40,390 nt of DNA from the NCBI GenBank assembly GCA_964564035.1, contig CAZLZN010000012.1, forward strand, positions 1-40,390. The letters are read 5' to 3'. This document shows, piece after piece, positions 8,234 to 16,563 of the stretch. The notes under the pieces were generated by a model that worked only from the letters and a program-made list of their open reading frames with translations, was not told the origin of the DNA and did not search any database. The position numbers and the translations under genes were made by a program. The DNA is from JAHIGH01 sp964564035 (GTDB lineage Bacteria; Patescibacteriota; Microgenomatia; Levybacterales; UBA12049). Position 1 is the first letter of the stretch; every line of letters begins with the position of its first letter.

Positions 8234-8287
8234 GAAGAATGTCCTATCAAAGGAGGATGGTCGCCGGTTCGAATCCATTCCGCCGCT
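8234..8287 (+). pseudogene. 3' part of a broken tRNA-Gly
   Basis: It shares an 18-base block (8258-8275) with the intact tRNA-Gly variable-loop and T-arm region, and ends with the acceptor-like CCGCCGC plus T. The T stem is destroyed (GCCGG against CCATT) and no proper anticodon arm forms, so it is not a functional tRNA. It may be the partner of the 5' half at 8081. Confidence 0.6.
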
Positions 8288-8337
8288 CTTATACACATTA
8301 ATACGATTATTGATTCAAGAATTTTTAACATTTCTTT

Positions 8338-9135
8338 ATGAAATTGATTTCATTAAATACAGCCTTATTTGAAGATAATAATAAAAGCGTAACCGATTTT
8401 TTGGAAAAAGAAAACGCGGATTTTATATGTCTTCAGGAGGTAACCAAGCGGATTGATGATTCCGTAAATGATAGTTATATTTCGTACGATGCGATTAATA
8501 AAATCCCTGGGTACAATTCTTCTTTTTTCGGACCTAATTCTATATTAAAAAGTTTTGAACTTGCCGATTTTCACGGCAAAAAGCCGTTTGTGTTTGATTT
8601 CGGAGGGTGTTTAGAATTTGGTAATTTTACTAAATCTAAATTTGGGATAGTTAAAGGGCAATGTTTGTTTGTTGAGAACTGTTTTACTTTTTTTACTGAT
8701 TGCACAAGTTGGCCTGATGAAGATTATCGTTCAATTTTAATTACGGATCATACAATTGATAATAAGAAATTGAGAATAATAAATTATCATGGCATTTGGA
8801 CTAGAGATAAATCAGGAAATGATAAAACAATTAACGCAAATAAGGTTATTTTTGATGTAGCGCAAAAATCGGAGGGGGAAGTTATAATTTGCGGGGATTT
8901 CAATTTATTTCCCGATACAGAATCTATGAAAATATTTGAGGGTAAATATATCAGCCTGGTAGATAGGTATGATATTAAAACTACGCGTCTTTCTACAAAT
9001 GAGTTAAGTACTGCGAAAAGGAATGTAGTTGATTATGTATGGATTTCTGAAGGGATAAAAATTGAGGATTTTTCCGTACCCAACTTAAATATATCGGATC
9101 ATTTACCGCTAATATTTGATTTCAATTTATCCTAG
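8338..9135 (+). CDS. Endonuclease/exonuclease/phosphatase (EEP) family protein
   Basis: A 265-residue EEP-fold metal-dependent hydrolase. Visible catalytic-type residues are Asn7 (ISLNTALF), Glu34 (CLQEVTKR), His151 (NYHGIW), Asp187 and Asn189 (CGDFNLFPD), Asp232 (VVDYVW) and Asp254-His255 (ISDHLPLIF). The family includes exonuclease III, DNase I-like nucleases and phospholipid or inositol phosphatases; I cannot tell which substrate applies. It has no signal peptide or membrane segment, so it is probably cytoplasmic. It follows the tRNA-Gly cluster by about 50 bases. No clear Shine-Dalgarno is seen; a weak TAACAT lies 6 bases before the ATG. Confidence 0.85.
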   Translation: MKLISLNTALFEDNNKSVTDFLEKENADFICLQEVTKRIDDSVNDSYISYDAINKIPGYNSSFFGPNSILKSFELADFHGKKPFVFDFGGCLEFGNFTKSKFGIVKGQCLFVENCFTFFTDCTSWPDEDYRSILITDHTIDNKKLRIINYHGIWTRDKSGNDKTINANKVIFDVAQKSEGEVIICGDFNLFPDTESMKIFEGKYISLVDRYDIKTTRLSTNELSTAKRNVVDYVWISEGIKIEDFSVPNLNISDHLPLIFDFNLS

Positions 9136-9182
9136 AATTTAGATGTATCTTGTTGTTTCAAGCTTTTCCATATTTTTACCTG

Positions 9183-9211
9183 TTGACTAAAAATTGGCCT
9201 TTTGGTAACAT
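9183..9211 (+). promoter_or_regulatory. Promoter of pyrG, start codon at predicted +1
   Basis: TTGACT (9183-9188), 17-base spacer, TAACAT (9206-9211). The GTG start codon begins 6 bases further, so a leader would be essentially absent. Confidence 0.6.
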
Positions 9212-9216
9212 AAATC

Positions 9217-10893
9217 GTGCCCCTTACAAATATTAAAAATAAAAAAACAAAATATATTTTTGTTTCCGGAGGAGTAATTTCCGGAATAGGTAAAGGAACA
9301 ACCGCGGCTTCTATCGCATATCTTCTGAAGTCGGCCGGTTATAGAGTCGCCCCTATAAAATTTGAAGGATACCTCAATATAGACGCGGGAACAATAAATC
9401 CAATAGAACATGGTGATCCATTCCTGTGTGAGGACGGGACTGAAACGGATATGGATATCGGAACATACGAAAAGTTTTTGGACGAGGATATGGGGCGGGA
9501 TAATTTTGTGACGATGGGGCAAGTTTATCAGAAGATAATTGATAAAGAACGTAAATTTGAATATAAAGGTGAGGATGTGGAGGCTATACATATATCCGAG
9601 GAAATTATTTCCAGAATACAAAACCTCGCAAAGAAAAAAAACGCGGATATAATAACTATTGAACTTGGGGGTACGGCCGGGGAGTATTGGAACGTATTCT
9701 TCTATGAAGCGGCGAGGCTTCTTGCGCTGCAGAATCCGGGTGACGTAATACATGTTCACGTGAGCTATATGCCGACACCTCATCATTTGGGTGAGCCGAA
9801 AACAAAACCTACACAGCTCTCGGTCAGAACACTTAATACGCTGGGTATACAGCCGGACTTGATTGTCGCGCGTTCGGAAAAGCCGCTTGATCAGAGAAGA
9901 AAAGACAGGTTCGCGCTGTTTTGCAATATGCGCCCGGAAGATATTATCTCAAATCCTGACCTTGAATCTCCTTATGAAATTCCCCTCGTACTTCATAAAC
10001 AGGAGGTCGACAAAAAAGTTCTTAAAAAACTTGGCCTTCCATATAGAAAGCCTAATCTCAAAGATCTGGAAAAATTACTTCACAATATGAAAAGTAAAAA
10101 AGAGAAAACCGTCGAGATCGCGATCATAGGTAAGTATTTTGGGACAGGCGATTATCAGCTGAGAGATTCATATGCGGCTTTATTTGACGCAATTGATCAC
10201 GCCGCCTGGCAATCAGGAATAGAGGTAAAGACTACATGGATCGATTCAGAAAAGGTCGAAAAAAATAAGCCCGAGACAATAATAGGCAAGCCGGACGGCA
10301 TAATTGTTCCAATCGGATGGGGCGTCAGGGGCTCGGAGGGAATGATCCTGGCTGCAAATTACGCAAGAGAAAAGAAGATCCCATATTTGGGTTTGTGTTA
10401 TGGGATGCAGTTGTCGGCTGTCGCGTTCGCGAGATTTGTATTGGGAATAAAAGACGCTAATACTGCCGAGAACGATGCAAAAGGTAAAAATCCGGTAATA
10501 TATCTAATGCCGACCCAGAAAGACGTAATGGAAAGAAGAGCATACGGAGGTACGATGAGGTTGGGAGGTTGGGAGGCGGTTGTTAAGAAAAATACAACAG
10601 CCTGGGAGTTATATAACAAATATTCAGGATTTATTAATAAAGCCAAGGATCTAACGAGCGAGCGGCACAGGCATCGATATGAGTTTAACAATAAATATGC
10701 TGAGGAATTTGAGAAACATGGATTTGTGATCAGCGCCAGGTCAGTTAAAGAAAATCTGGTTGAGATAATCGAGATCCCGGACCATCCTTTTTATGTAGGC
10801 ACTCAAGGACACCCCGAATATAAGAGCAGGCCTTTCTCGCCTCACCCTATTTTTATGGGTTTTGTGAAAGCATGCGCGGGGCATAAAATTTAA
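9217..10893 (+). CDS. pyrG: CTP synthase
   Basis: A 558-residue CTP synthase that converts UTP plus glutamine and ATP to CTP. The N-terminal amidoligase domain starts KYIFVSGGVISGIGKGTTAA (13-32). The usual KxDPYxNxDxGTMxPxxHGE block is changed to the variant KFEGYLNIDAGTINPIEHGD followed by TETDMDIGTYEKFL. The C-terminal class I glutaminase has nucleophile Cys394 in YLGLCYGMQ and the His532/Glu534 pair in QGHPEYKSRP. All catalytic elements are present. The start is GTG at 9217: no in-frame ATG lies upstream, the family N-terminus begins here, and the promoter -10 box ends just 5 bases before it. The gene is followed by rplS, which has its own promoter. Confidence 0.96.
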   Translation: MPLTNIKNKKTKYIFVSGGVISGIGKGTTAASIAYLLKSAGYRVAPIKFEGYLNIDAGTINPIEHGDPFLCEDGTETDMDIGTYEKFLDEDMGRDNFVTMGQVYQKIIDKERKFEYKGEDVEAIHISEEIISRIQNLAKKKNADIITIELGGTAGEYWNVFFYEAARLLALQNPGDVIHVHVSYMPTPHHLGEPKTKPTQLSVRTLNTLGIQPDLIVARSEKPLDQRRKDRFALFCNMRPEDIISNPDLESPYEIPLVLHKQEVDKKVLKKLGLPYRKPNLKDLEKLLHNMKSKKEKTVEIAIIGKYFGTGDYQLRDSYAALFDAIDHAAWQSGIEVKTTWIDSEKVEKNKPETIIGKPDGIIVPIGWGVRGSEGMILAANYAREKKIPYLGLCYGMQLSAVAFARFVLGIKDANTAENDAKGKNPVIYLMPTQKDVMERRAYGGTMRLGGWEAVVKKNTTAWELYNKYSGFINKAKDLTSERHRHRYEFNNKYAEEFEKHGFVISARSVKENLVEIIEIPDHPFYVGTQGHPEYKSRPFSPHPIFMGFVKACAGHKI

Positions 10894-10909
10894 AACGGAA
10901 TTCGACTAA

Positions 10910-10938
10910 TTGATAATTTTAGTGTTTTTAGATATAAT
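10910..10938 (+). promoter_or_regulatory. Promoter of rplS
   Basis: TTGATA (10910-10915), 17-base spacer, TATAAT (10933-10938), a near-consensus sigma-70 promoter. The ATG of rplS is 12 bases after the -10, leaving a leader of about 5-6 bases. Confidence 0.75.
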
Positions 10939-10950
10939 CAGTGTATTGTT

Positions 10951-11235
10951 ATGCTTACATCAATAAATTTTAATACGGGAGATATTGTTAAAGTTTACCA
11001 GAGAATTAAAGAGGGCGAAAAAACAAGGACCCAGATTTTTAAGGGTTTGGTTCTCGGCGTGAAGGGGCGCGGGGAAAACAAAACATTTACCGTTCAGAAA
11101 AAAGTAGGGAGTATTCTGGTTGAGAGGATCTGGCCGGTCAATTCTCCTGTTCTGGAAAAGGTAGAAGTTGACGAAGTGCCGCGCAAAAGAGTCCGCCGCG
11201 CTAAGCTTAATTACCTCAAAATATCCAGGACATAG
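10951..11235 (+). CDS. rplS: 50S ribosomal protein L19
   Basis: A 94-residue L19. The KOW-like beta core is clear: FNTGDIVKVYQRIKEGEKTRTQIF, then the GLVLGVKGRGENKTFTVQKK segment near residues 30-50 and the VERIWPVNSPVLEKVEV region. It ends in the basic tail VRRAKLNYLK. Most L19 proteins have about 115 residues; this one lacks part of the N-terminal helix and the usual C-terminal extension, consistent with the trimmed ribosomal proteins of reduced genomes. It is the first gene of a run with yraN (2-base gap). Confidence 0.95.
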   Translation: MLTSINFNTGDIVKVYQRIKEGEKTRTQIFKGLVLGVKGRGENKTFTVQKKVGSILVERIWPVNSPVLEKVEVDEVPRKRVRRAKLNYLKISRT

Positions 11236-11237
11236 AG

Positions 11238-11600
11238 ATGTTTACCAAGAAACAGATTTCGGGTTTCAAAGGTGAAGAGCTTGCCGCCAGTTATCTCACT
11301 AAGAATGGTTATAAAATTATTGACAGAAATTTTCGAGCTGTTGGAGGGGAGCTTGATATAATCGCGCTGGACGGAGATACTCTGAGTTTTGTTGAGGTCA
11401 AGGCAAGATCCAGCACCGAATTCGGAACGCCGCTTGAGGCGATAACGGCGCGCAAAATGAAATCAATAATTAAAACAGCGCAATTTTATAAATTGAAAAA
11501 TCCAAAATTACCCGACGCAATGAGGATTGACGCGGTAGCAATTTCGCTGGATAATTATAATGAAGTCAAATCAATAGAGCTCGTAAAAAATATCAGTTAA
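11238..11600 (+). CDS. yraN: YraN family (UPF0102) putative endonuclease
   Basis: A 120-residue protein of the YraN/UPF0102 family, which has a restriction-endonuclease-like fold related to Holliday junction resolvases. The signature is intact: GEELAASYL near the N-terminus, GGELDIIA with Glu38 and Asp40, and FVEVKARS with Glu53 and Lys55. Biochemical function is not settled. It starts 2 bases after rplS, with AGGA about 7 bases upstream as Shine-Dalgarno. The rplS-yraN neighbourhood is common in bacteria. Confidence 0.92.
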   Translation: MFTKKQISGFKGEELAASYLTKNGYKIIDRNFRAVGGELDIIALDGDTLSFVEVKARSSTEFGTPLEAITARKMKSIIKTAQFYKLKNPKLPDAMRIDAVAISLDNYNEVKSIELVKNIS

Positions 11601-11613
11601 CTCATGCTTGGTG

Positions 11614-11619
11614 TATAAT
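11614..11619 (+). promoter_or_regulatory. -10 box of pyk, decides the start codon
   Basis: TATAAT preceded directly by TG, ending 6 bases before the ATG at 11626. A longer in-frame reading from TTG 11608 would run through this promoter box and adds six residues not expected in the family, so ATG 11626 is preferred. No good -35 was found. Confidence 0.65.
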
Positions 11620-11625
11620 AACTAT

Positions 11626-13032
11626 ATGAAATCTAAAAAAGTAAAAATAGTTGCAACTCTCGGTCCATCAATAAAAGCTCCTGAGATGATAGAAAAAATG
11701 GCGGCCGCAGGGACAGATGTTTTCAGAATAAATCTAAGTCACGCTACAAAAGACGAAATAGTAAATTATGTATCCATAATAAGAGGGCTTGAGAAAAAGC
11801 TTAATAAGACGCTTTCAATCATGGGGGATCTTTGCGGAACAAAACTCAGGATCGGAAAAATTGAGGATAATACGCTGATCGAAACGGGAGATATGATTGA
11901 AATTTGTCCCGATGAGGTTGTCGGCAACAAAGATATCTTTTCGATCAATCAGCCAAAGATCCTCACACAGATGAAGCCGGAAATGATAGTTTTGATCGAT
12001 GACGGATTAATTAAACTGCAGGTTGATCAAATAGGTGAAAATGGCTTTGTAAAATGTAAAATTGTCAAAGGCGGAAAATTGCTGTCAAACAAAGGCTTTT
12101 TTGTACAGGATGTATTGATGGAAAATATTGAGATGACTAAAAAAGATATTGAGGATATTAAAATAATGGCTGAGGTCAATGCCGATGCGATCGCGATTTC
12201 TTTTGTGCAAACTGAGCGTGATGTTGCCGCGGTGAGAAATCTTCTGCCAAAAGATTCGGATATTATACTGGTATCGAAGATAGAGACGACTCAGGCGCTT
12301 GAAAATATTGAAAAAATTATAGAAGCATCCGACGGGATCCTAATCGCGAGGGGTGATTTGGGACTTGCCGTGCCGATAGCGCAGGTGCCGATGCTTCAGA
12401 AAAGGTTAATAACGCAATGCCTAAAGCAGGCAAAGCCGGTAATTACCGCAACTCAAATGCTTGAATCTATGACCGGGAATTCAATGCCGACCAGGGCAGA
12501 GGTTACAGACGTAGCGAACGCAATTCTTGACGGCACAGACGCGATTATGTTATCTGCCGAAACCGCATCGGGTAAGTTCCCGATTGAAGCGGTAGAGATG
12601 ATGAGGGAAATAATCAAAACAACTTATCCTTATATACAAAAACGTGAGTTTGATGATGAGTCACAGATACCTCATGCTATAAGTTCGGCCGCGGGATTTG
12701 TAGCGGAAAAAACTCACGCGAAGGCAATAATTGTATTTACTCATAGCGGTTTCAGCGCGCTCCAAATAGCAAGGCACAGGAATTCGCATGAAATAATTGT
12801 AGCTTTGTCGCCTAATTTGAAAACTCTCAGAAAACTAAATTTCTGCTGGGGGATATATCCGAAGTATATAAAAGGCACAGACAGTTTTGATCATGCTCTG
12901 GTGCAAGCTAAAGAATTCATCGCTAATAATGAGATCATAAAATTATCAAGCGGAGATCCATATGTCGTTGTCGCGGGATTGCCATTTAATAAGGCCGGTA
13001 CCACAAATTTTATCCACATTGATAAGGCATAG
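11626..13032 (+). CDS. pyk: Pyruvate kinase
   Basis: A 468-residue pyruvate kinase that makes ATP and pyruvate from phosphoenolpyruvate in glycolysis. It begins KVKIVATLGPSIKAPEMIEKM and has FRINLSHA, the B-domain (about 70-165), the active-site lysine in LVSKIETTQALENI, the metal-binding ARGDLGLAV, the signature ITATQMLESM, the RAEVTDVANAILDGTDAIML block, and a C-terminal allosteric-type domain (VFTHSGFSALQIARHR). Length is normal for the short bacterial type. It is the last gene of the plus-strand run and meets uvrB tail to tail with only 4 bases between the stop codons. Confidence 0.96.
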   Translation: MKSKKVKIVATLGPSIKAPEMIEKMAAAGTDVFRINLSHATKDEIVNYVSIIRGLEKKLNKTLSIMGDLCGTKLRIGKIEDNTLIETGDMIEICPDEVVGNKDIFSINQPKILTQMKPEMIVLIDDGLIKLQVDQIGENGFVKCKIVKGGKLLSNKGFFVQDVLMENIEMTKKDIEDIKIMAEVNADAIAISFVQTERDVAAVRNLLPKDSDIILVSKIETTQALENIEKIIEASDGILIARGDLGLAVPIAQVPMLQKRLITQCLKQAKPVITATQMLESMTGNSMPTRAEVTDVANAILDGTDAIMLSAETASGKFPIEAVEMMREIIKTTYPYIQKREFDDESQIPHAISSAAGFVAEKTHAKAIIVFTHSGFSALQIARHRNSHEIIVALSPNLKTLRKLNFCWGIYPKYIKGTDSFDHALVQAKEFIANNEIIKLSSGDPYVVVAGLPFNKAGTTNFIHIDKA

Positions 13033-13036
13033 AGAG

Positions 13037-15031
13037 CTAGCGTTGCTGAATTAATTTTATTTGCTCTCTCAGGCGTATTGCTGTTTCGAAATCCAGGCGC
13101 TGAGCAGCGTCTTTCATGTGCTTTCGCATTTTTTTGAGCAATTCTTCGCGCTCATCGGGCAAGAGAACATCTTTTTTGCCAAATTCAATTAATGATTCAA
13201 CTGTTTTTTCCGGTTCTTCTTCTCCTTCTTCGACAAGTTTGGCTCTAATTGCTTTTTCAATAGTTTTTGGTGTGATTTTGTGCTTTTTGTTGTAATCCTG
13301 CTGAATTTTTCTGCGCCTTTCAACCTCTTCAATTGCATATTTCATAGATTTGGTCATAGTGTCAGCGTACATGATCACCTGGGAGTCGACATTTCTGGCC
13401 GCGCGTCCCATTGTCTGAATGAGGGAAGTTCTGCTTCTGAGAAAACCTTCTTTGTCGGCATCTAATATGACAACAAGGGAGACTTCGGGCAAATCAAGCC
13501 CTTCGCGAAGAAGATTGATGCCGACTACGACATCAGTTTCGCCTTTTCTCAGATTGTCTAAAACGTCCTGACGCTTGAGTGTTTCAATATCCGAGTGTAA
13601 ATAGGTTACTTTGACGTTTTTTTCGTTTAGATAGTCTGATAATTCTTCGGCCATACGTTTGGTCAAGGTGGTTACGAGAGTGCGCTGTTTTTTATTTACG
13701 CGGATACGAATCTCTTTTATAAGATCATCAATTTGCCCCATTGTCGGGCGAACGGATATTTGCGGATCAACCAGGCCTGTAGGTCTAATAAGCTGTTCAA
13801 CGACAGCGTCATCATTTTCTTTGGCGAGCGAGATCTCATATTCGTCAGGTGTCGCACTGACGTAGACCGTTTGATGTGTTTTGCGCATGAATTCATCGAA
13901 GCGCAATGGTCTGTTATCTTTGGCTGATGGAAGACGGAATCCATAATCAATAAGCATTTGTTTACGGGAACGGTCTCCATTGTACATTCCGCGAATTTGG
14001 GGGATAGTTATGTGAGACTCATCAACAACGAGAAGCCAATCTTTGGAACCGGCATCAAAATAATCGAGTAATGTAAACGGGGGATCGCCCGGTTTCCTGC
14101 CGTCAAAGTATATTGAATAGTTTTCTATGCCATTTACATAACCTATTTCTCTGATCATTTCCAGATCGTAATTGGTACGCTGTTGAAGCCTTTGGGCTTC
14201 GAGAAGTTTGTTTTGTGATTTTAATTCGGCAGTTCTGATCTCCAGGTCTTTGCGTATCTTCGCGAATGCATCTGTGTACGTTTTGGGATCTGTCATATAG
14301 TGTTTCGCGGGATAAATTACGGTCGAGTCCAGATTGGTTGTGGCGTCTCCGGTCAGGGGGTCGAATTCATACATGCCGGTAATATAATCTCCTACTTCGA
14401 TACGCAAACCCTGGTCGAGGTAAGCAGGCATTAGATCAATACTGTTTCCTCTTACTCTAAAAGTGCCTCTTTTGAAATCATAATCCGATCTGCTGTACTG
14501 CAGATCGGTAAGCCTCAACATGATGTCACGAAGATTTACTTTGACGCCTTTTTTTAGCTCCAATACGAATTTGCCGTATTCTACGGGTGAGCCGATATTG
14601 TAAATGCATGAAACTGAGGCGACAACTATAACATCATTGCGTGTGAGAAGATTTGCCGTTGCGGATAATCTTAGTTTGTCTATTTCTTCGTTGATTTCGG
14701 CTTCTTTTTCGATATACGTATCCGTTTGCGGGATATATGCTTCAGGTTGATAAAAATCGTAATAAGAAACAAAATAAGATACCGCATTATCCGGGAAAAA
14801 TTCCCTGAATTCCTGATATAGCTGCCCGGCCAAAGTTTTGTTATGTGAAATTACGAGCGTCGGACGGTTGATGTTTTGGATGACGTTTGCCATGGTAAAA
14901 GTTTTACCGCTGCCGGTTACGCCCAATAAAACTTGATTATTTAATCCCTTTTTTATATTTTCGGTGAGTTTTTCGATAGCGGCCGGCTGGTCTCCGGTCG
15001 GTTTGAAATTGGAATTGAGTTTGAAATTCAT
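13037..15031 (-). CDS. uvrB: Excinuclease ABC subunit B
   Basis: A 664-residue UvrB, the helicase-like damage-verification subunit of nucleotide excision repair. The Walker A motif GVTGSGKT is at 37-44, and the damage-probing beta hairpin region YYDFYQPEAYIPQTDTYIEK follows. Then come DESH, the conserved IPQIRGMYNGDRSRK, helicase motifs V/VI (GINLLREGLDLPEVSLV; QTMGRAARN), and the C-terminal UVR motif that contacts UvrC (LDFETAIRLREQIK). Full length and intact. The minus-strand TAAAAT (complement of 15038-15043) ends 6 bases before the ATG, so it is probably leaderless. It shares a 47-base divergent region with the L,D-transpeptidase. uvrA and uvrC are not in the window. Confidence 0.97.
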   Translation of the reverse strand: MNFKLNSNFKPTGDQPAAIEKLTENIKKGLNNQVLLGVTGSGKTFTMANVIQNINRPTLVISHNKTLAGQLYQEFREFFPDNAVSYFVSYYDFYQPEAYIPQTDTYIEKEAEINEEIDKLRLSATANLLTRNDVIVVASVSCIYNIGSPVEYGKFVLELKKGVKVNLRDIMLRLTDLQYSRSDYDFKRGTFRVRGNSIDLMPAYLDQGLRIEVGDYITGMYEFDPLTGDATTNLDSTVIYPAKHYMTDPKTYTDAFAKIRKDLEIRTAELKSQNKLLEAQRLQQRTNYDLEMIREIGYVNGIENYSIYFDGRKPGDPPFTLLDYFDAGSKDWLLVVDESHITIPQIRGMYNGDRSRKQMLIDYGFRLPSAKDNRPLRFDEFMRKTHQTVYVSATPDEYEISLAKENDDAVVEQLIRPTGLVDPQISVRPTMGQIDDLIKEIRIRVNKKQRTLVTTLTKRMAEELSDYLNEKNVKVTYLHSDIETLKRQDVLDNLRKGETDVVVGINLLREGLDLPEVSLVVILDADKEGFLRSRTSLIQTMGRAARNVDSQVIMYADTMTKSMKYAIEEVERRRKIQQDYNKKHKITPKTIEKAIRAKLVEEGEEEPEKTVESLIEFGKKDVLLPDEREELLKKMRKHMKDAAQRLDFETAIRLREQIKLIQQR

Positions 15032-15078
15032 AAGAGCATTTTATCATAAACAAATAAGGGTCTATTATTCGCCATTGC

Positions 15079-15810
15079 ATGAAGCAGAGCGAATCATATA
15101 TTCTATATTGGATGAGGAAAAAAGTTAAAAAATTACGTAAAAGAAATTGGATCAAGTTTTATTTGTTTTTGTATTTGTCGTGTTTTATTGTTTTTGCTGT
15201 TTCTTATGGAGCTATGAAATTATATACTGCTTCGCATTTGCCCTGCGCCAACAGTGTTTCTTGTAAAACCGGGTATGATGAAATTACAGAAAACGGCAGG
15301 CAGGCTTTGTTCGCGGGGAAGACCATTAATCCGCCGGAAATAGCAATTGACAGAAGCGATAATCAAAATAGGGTATTGGGGATAATAGATAAGAATCAGC
15401 CCAAGCATATTTATGTGGACCTGAAAAGACAAAAGCTTTTCGCTTATACAGGCGCTAAGTTATTCATGGAAACTCTTATTTCATCCGGAAGATGGCGAAG
15501 GACGCCTATCGGCAATTATAGTGTTTGGTCAAAGTTCCGCTCGACACGCATGACAGGCGGAGAGGGTAATGATTATTATGATCTGCCCAATGTACCTTAT
15601 ACGATGTTTTTTTATGGAGATTACGGAATACACGGTGCTTACTGGCATAACAATTTTGGACATGAAATGAGTCACGGCTGTATAAATATGAGGATAATAG
15701 ATTCCAAAAAGTTATTTGAATGGGCAGATGGTCCCGGCGATACAAGTAAAGGGACTGCTGTTTCCATATGCAGTTCTTTTGAGGCGCCGGATAAATGCGC
15801 ACAAGAATAA
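15079..15810 (+). CDS. Membrane-anchored L,D-transpeptidase (YkuD domain)
   Basis: A 243-residue protein with a strongly basic N-terminus, a signal-anchor helix (about 24-46) and a C-terminal YkuD domain. The catalytic motif is complete: IHGAYWH with His185, then SHGCINM with His199 and nucleophile Cys201. YkuD enzymes form 3-3 cross-links in peptidoglycan or attach proteins to it, outside the membrane. Substrate-facing strands (IYVDLKRQKLFAYTG; RRTPIGNYSVW) match the family. The start could be ATG 15079 or ATG 15112; the latter gives MRKKVKKLRK, a typical anchor N-terminus. A TATTAT (15063-15068) lies 10 bases before the first ATG. The next gene follows after 3 bases, so they form an operon. 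Confidence 0.93.
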   Translation: MKQSESYILYWMRKKVKKLRKRNWIKFYLFLYLSCFIVFAVSYGAMKLYTASHLPCANSVSCKTGYDEITENGRQALFAGKTINPPEIAIDRSDNQNRVLGIIDKNQPKHIYVDLKRQKLFAYTGAKLFMETLISSGRWRRTPIGNYSVWSKFRSTRMTGGEGNDYYDLPNVPYTMFFYGDYGIHGAYWHNNFGHEMSHGCINMRIIDSKKLFEWADGPGDTSKGTAVSICSSFEAPDKCAQE

Positions 15811-15813
15811 ATT

Positions 15814-16467
15814 ATGTTCGTATATAATCATAAATTTGAAGCGGTTTTGTTAATAGTTATAAGTATTTTAGCAGGGCTTTTAATTTCGCAATATAACAGC
15901 AGAACATTGTGGTCGGCGGGAGCCGCCTCAAATTTCAGCGGCGATAATCGAGAGTTGTTGATCGTGCCTGAGCCGACCGGTGAACAAAGTCAGGAGACAA
16001 TAATAACCGAAATATCTTCCGACGGTAGTCGTAAAGCTATGCTAAAAATATTAGATACGGGCCAAAACGTGCGTGATTTCGCTCTTTACACGCAGGACGA
16101 ATCAGGATCCGATACTAATTTAGTTTATAGCAAGAGGCTATACGGAGACTCAGGTATTTTGCTTCCTTTTAATATGTGGTCACCTGATAACAGGTATTTT
16201 TTCATCAAAGAATATACGCCGGAGGATGTATCTATTAAGGTTTTTAACTCGGATGGCGGATTATTTATGGACGGACGGAGTTATTTAGATTTAGTTGAGG
16301 ACTTTGAGAGTGGAGATTATGGTTTTGTTTTTCAGGAGGCTACCGGCTGGGGAGGATATAATTTGATCGTATTTAACAGTGAAAATGAAAAAAAGGAACA
16401 GGGGCCTTCATTTTGGTATGAGCTTCCGGGTAGATCTGTAATTCGGCTCTCTACGCTATTTTTATAA
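15814..16467 (+). CDS. Exported protein of unknown function, L,D-transpeptidase partner
   Basis: A 217-residue protein with an N-terminal membrane segment (about 8-23) and an extracytoplasmic domain. The domain is rich in beta strand and aromatic residues. The string FNMWSPDNRYFFIKEY resembles a TolB/WD40-type blade motif (WSPDGKYIAF-like), suggesting a partial beta-propeller or similar sheet domain. That is inference; no full propeller fits in the length. It starts 3 bases after the L,D-transpeptidase stop, so the pair is probably co-transcribed and may act together at the cell wall. No catalytic motif is recognised. Confidence 0.7.
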   Translation: MFVYNHKFEAVLLIVISILAGLLISQYNSRTLWSAGAASNFSGDNRELLIVPEPTGEQSQETIITEISSDGSRKAMLKILDTGQNVRDFALYTQDESGSDTNLVYSKRLYGDSGILLPFNMWSPDNRYFFIKEYTPEDVSIKVFNSDGGLFMDGRSYLDLVEDFESGDYGFVFQEATGWGGYNLIVFNSENEKKEQGPSFWYELPGRSVIRLSTLFL

Positions 16468-16531
16468 ATTTTAGCCTCATTTTGTTGTTATTTTGTCAGT
16501 TTATTATCAAGTTTCAAATTTCTGTATAGTT

Positions 16532-16537
16532 TATAAT
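16532..16537 (+). promoter_or_regulatory. Putative -10 box upstream of the NDN-repeat gene
   Basis: TATAAT 26 bases before the ATG at 16564; no convincing -35. It suggests that this gene is transcribed separately from the exported-protein pair before it. Confidence 0.4.
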
Positions 16538-16563
16538 AGCCATGATTACTATAGGTAAATATT

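Noticed and set aside
8131..8331. 66-codon frame on the minus strand over the tRNA-Gly region
   Set aside because: It is the translation of tRNA sequence (the usual spurious SNRRPLPWEG-type peptide), not a gene.
9187..9786. 199-codon open frame on the minus strand
   Set aside because: Antisense to the conserved N-terminal part of pyrG; no recognisable features.
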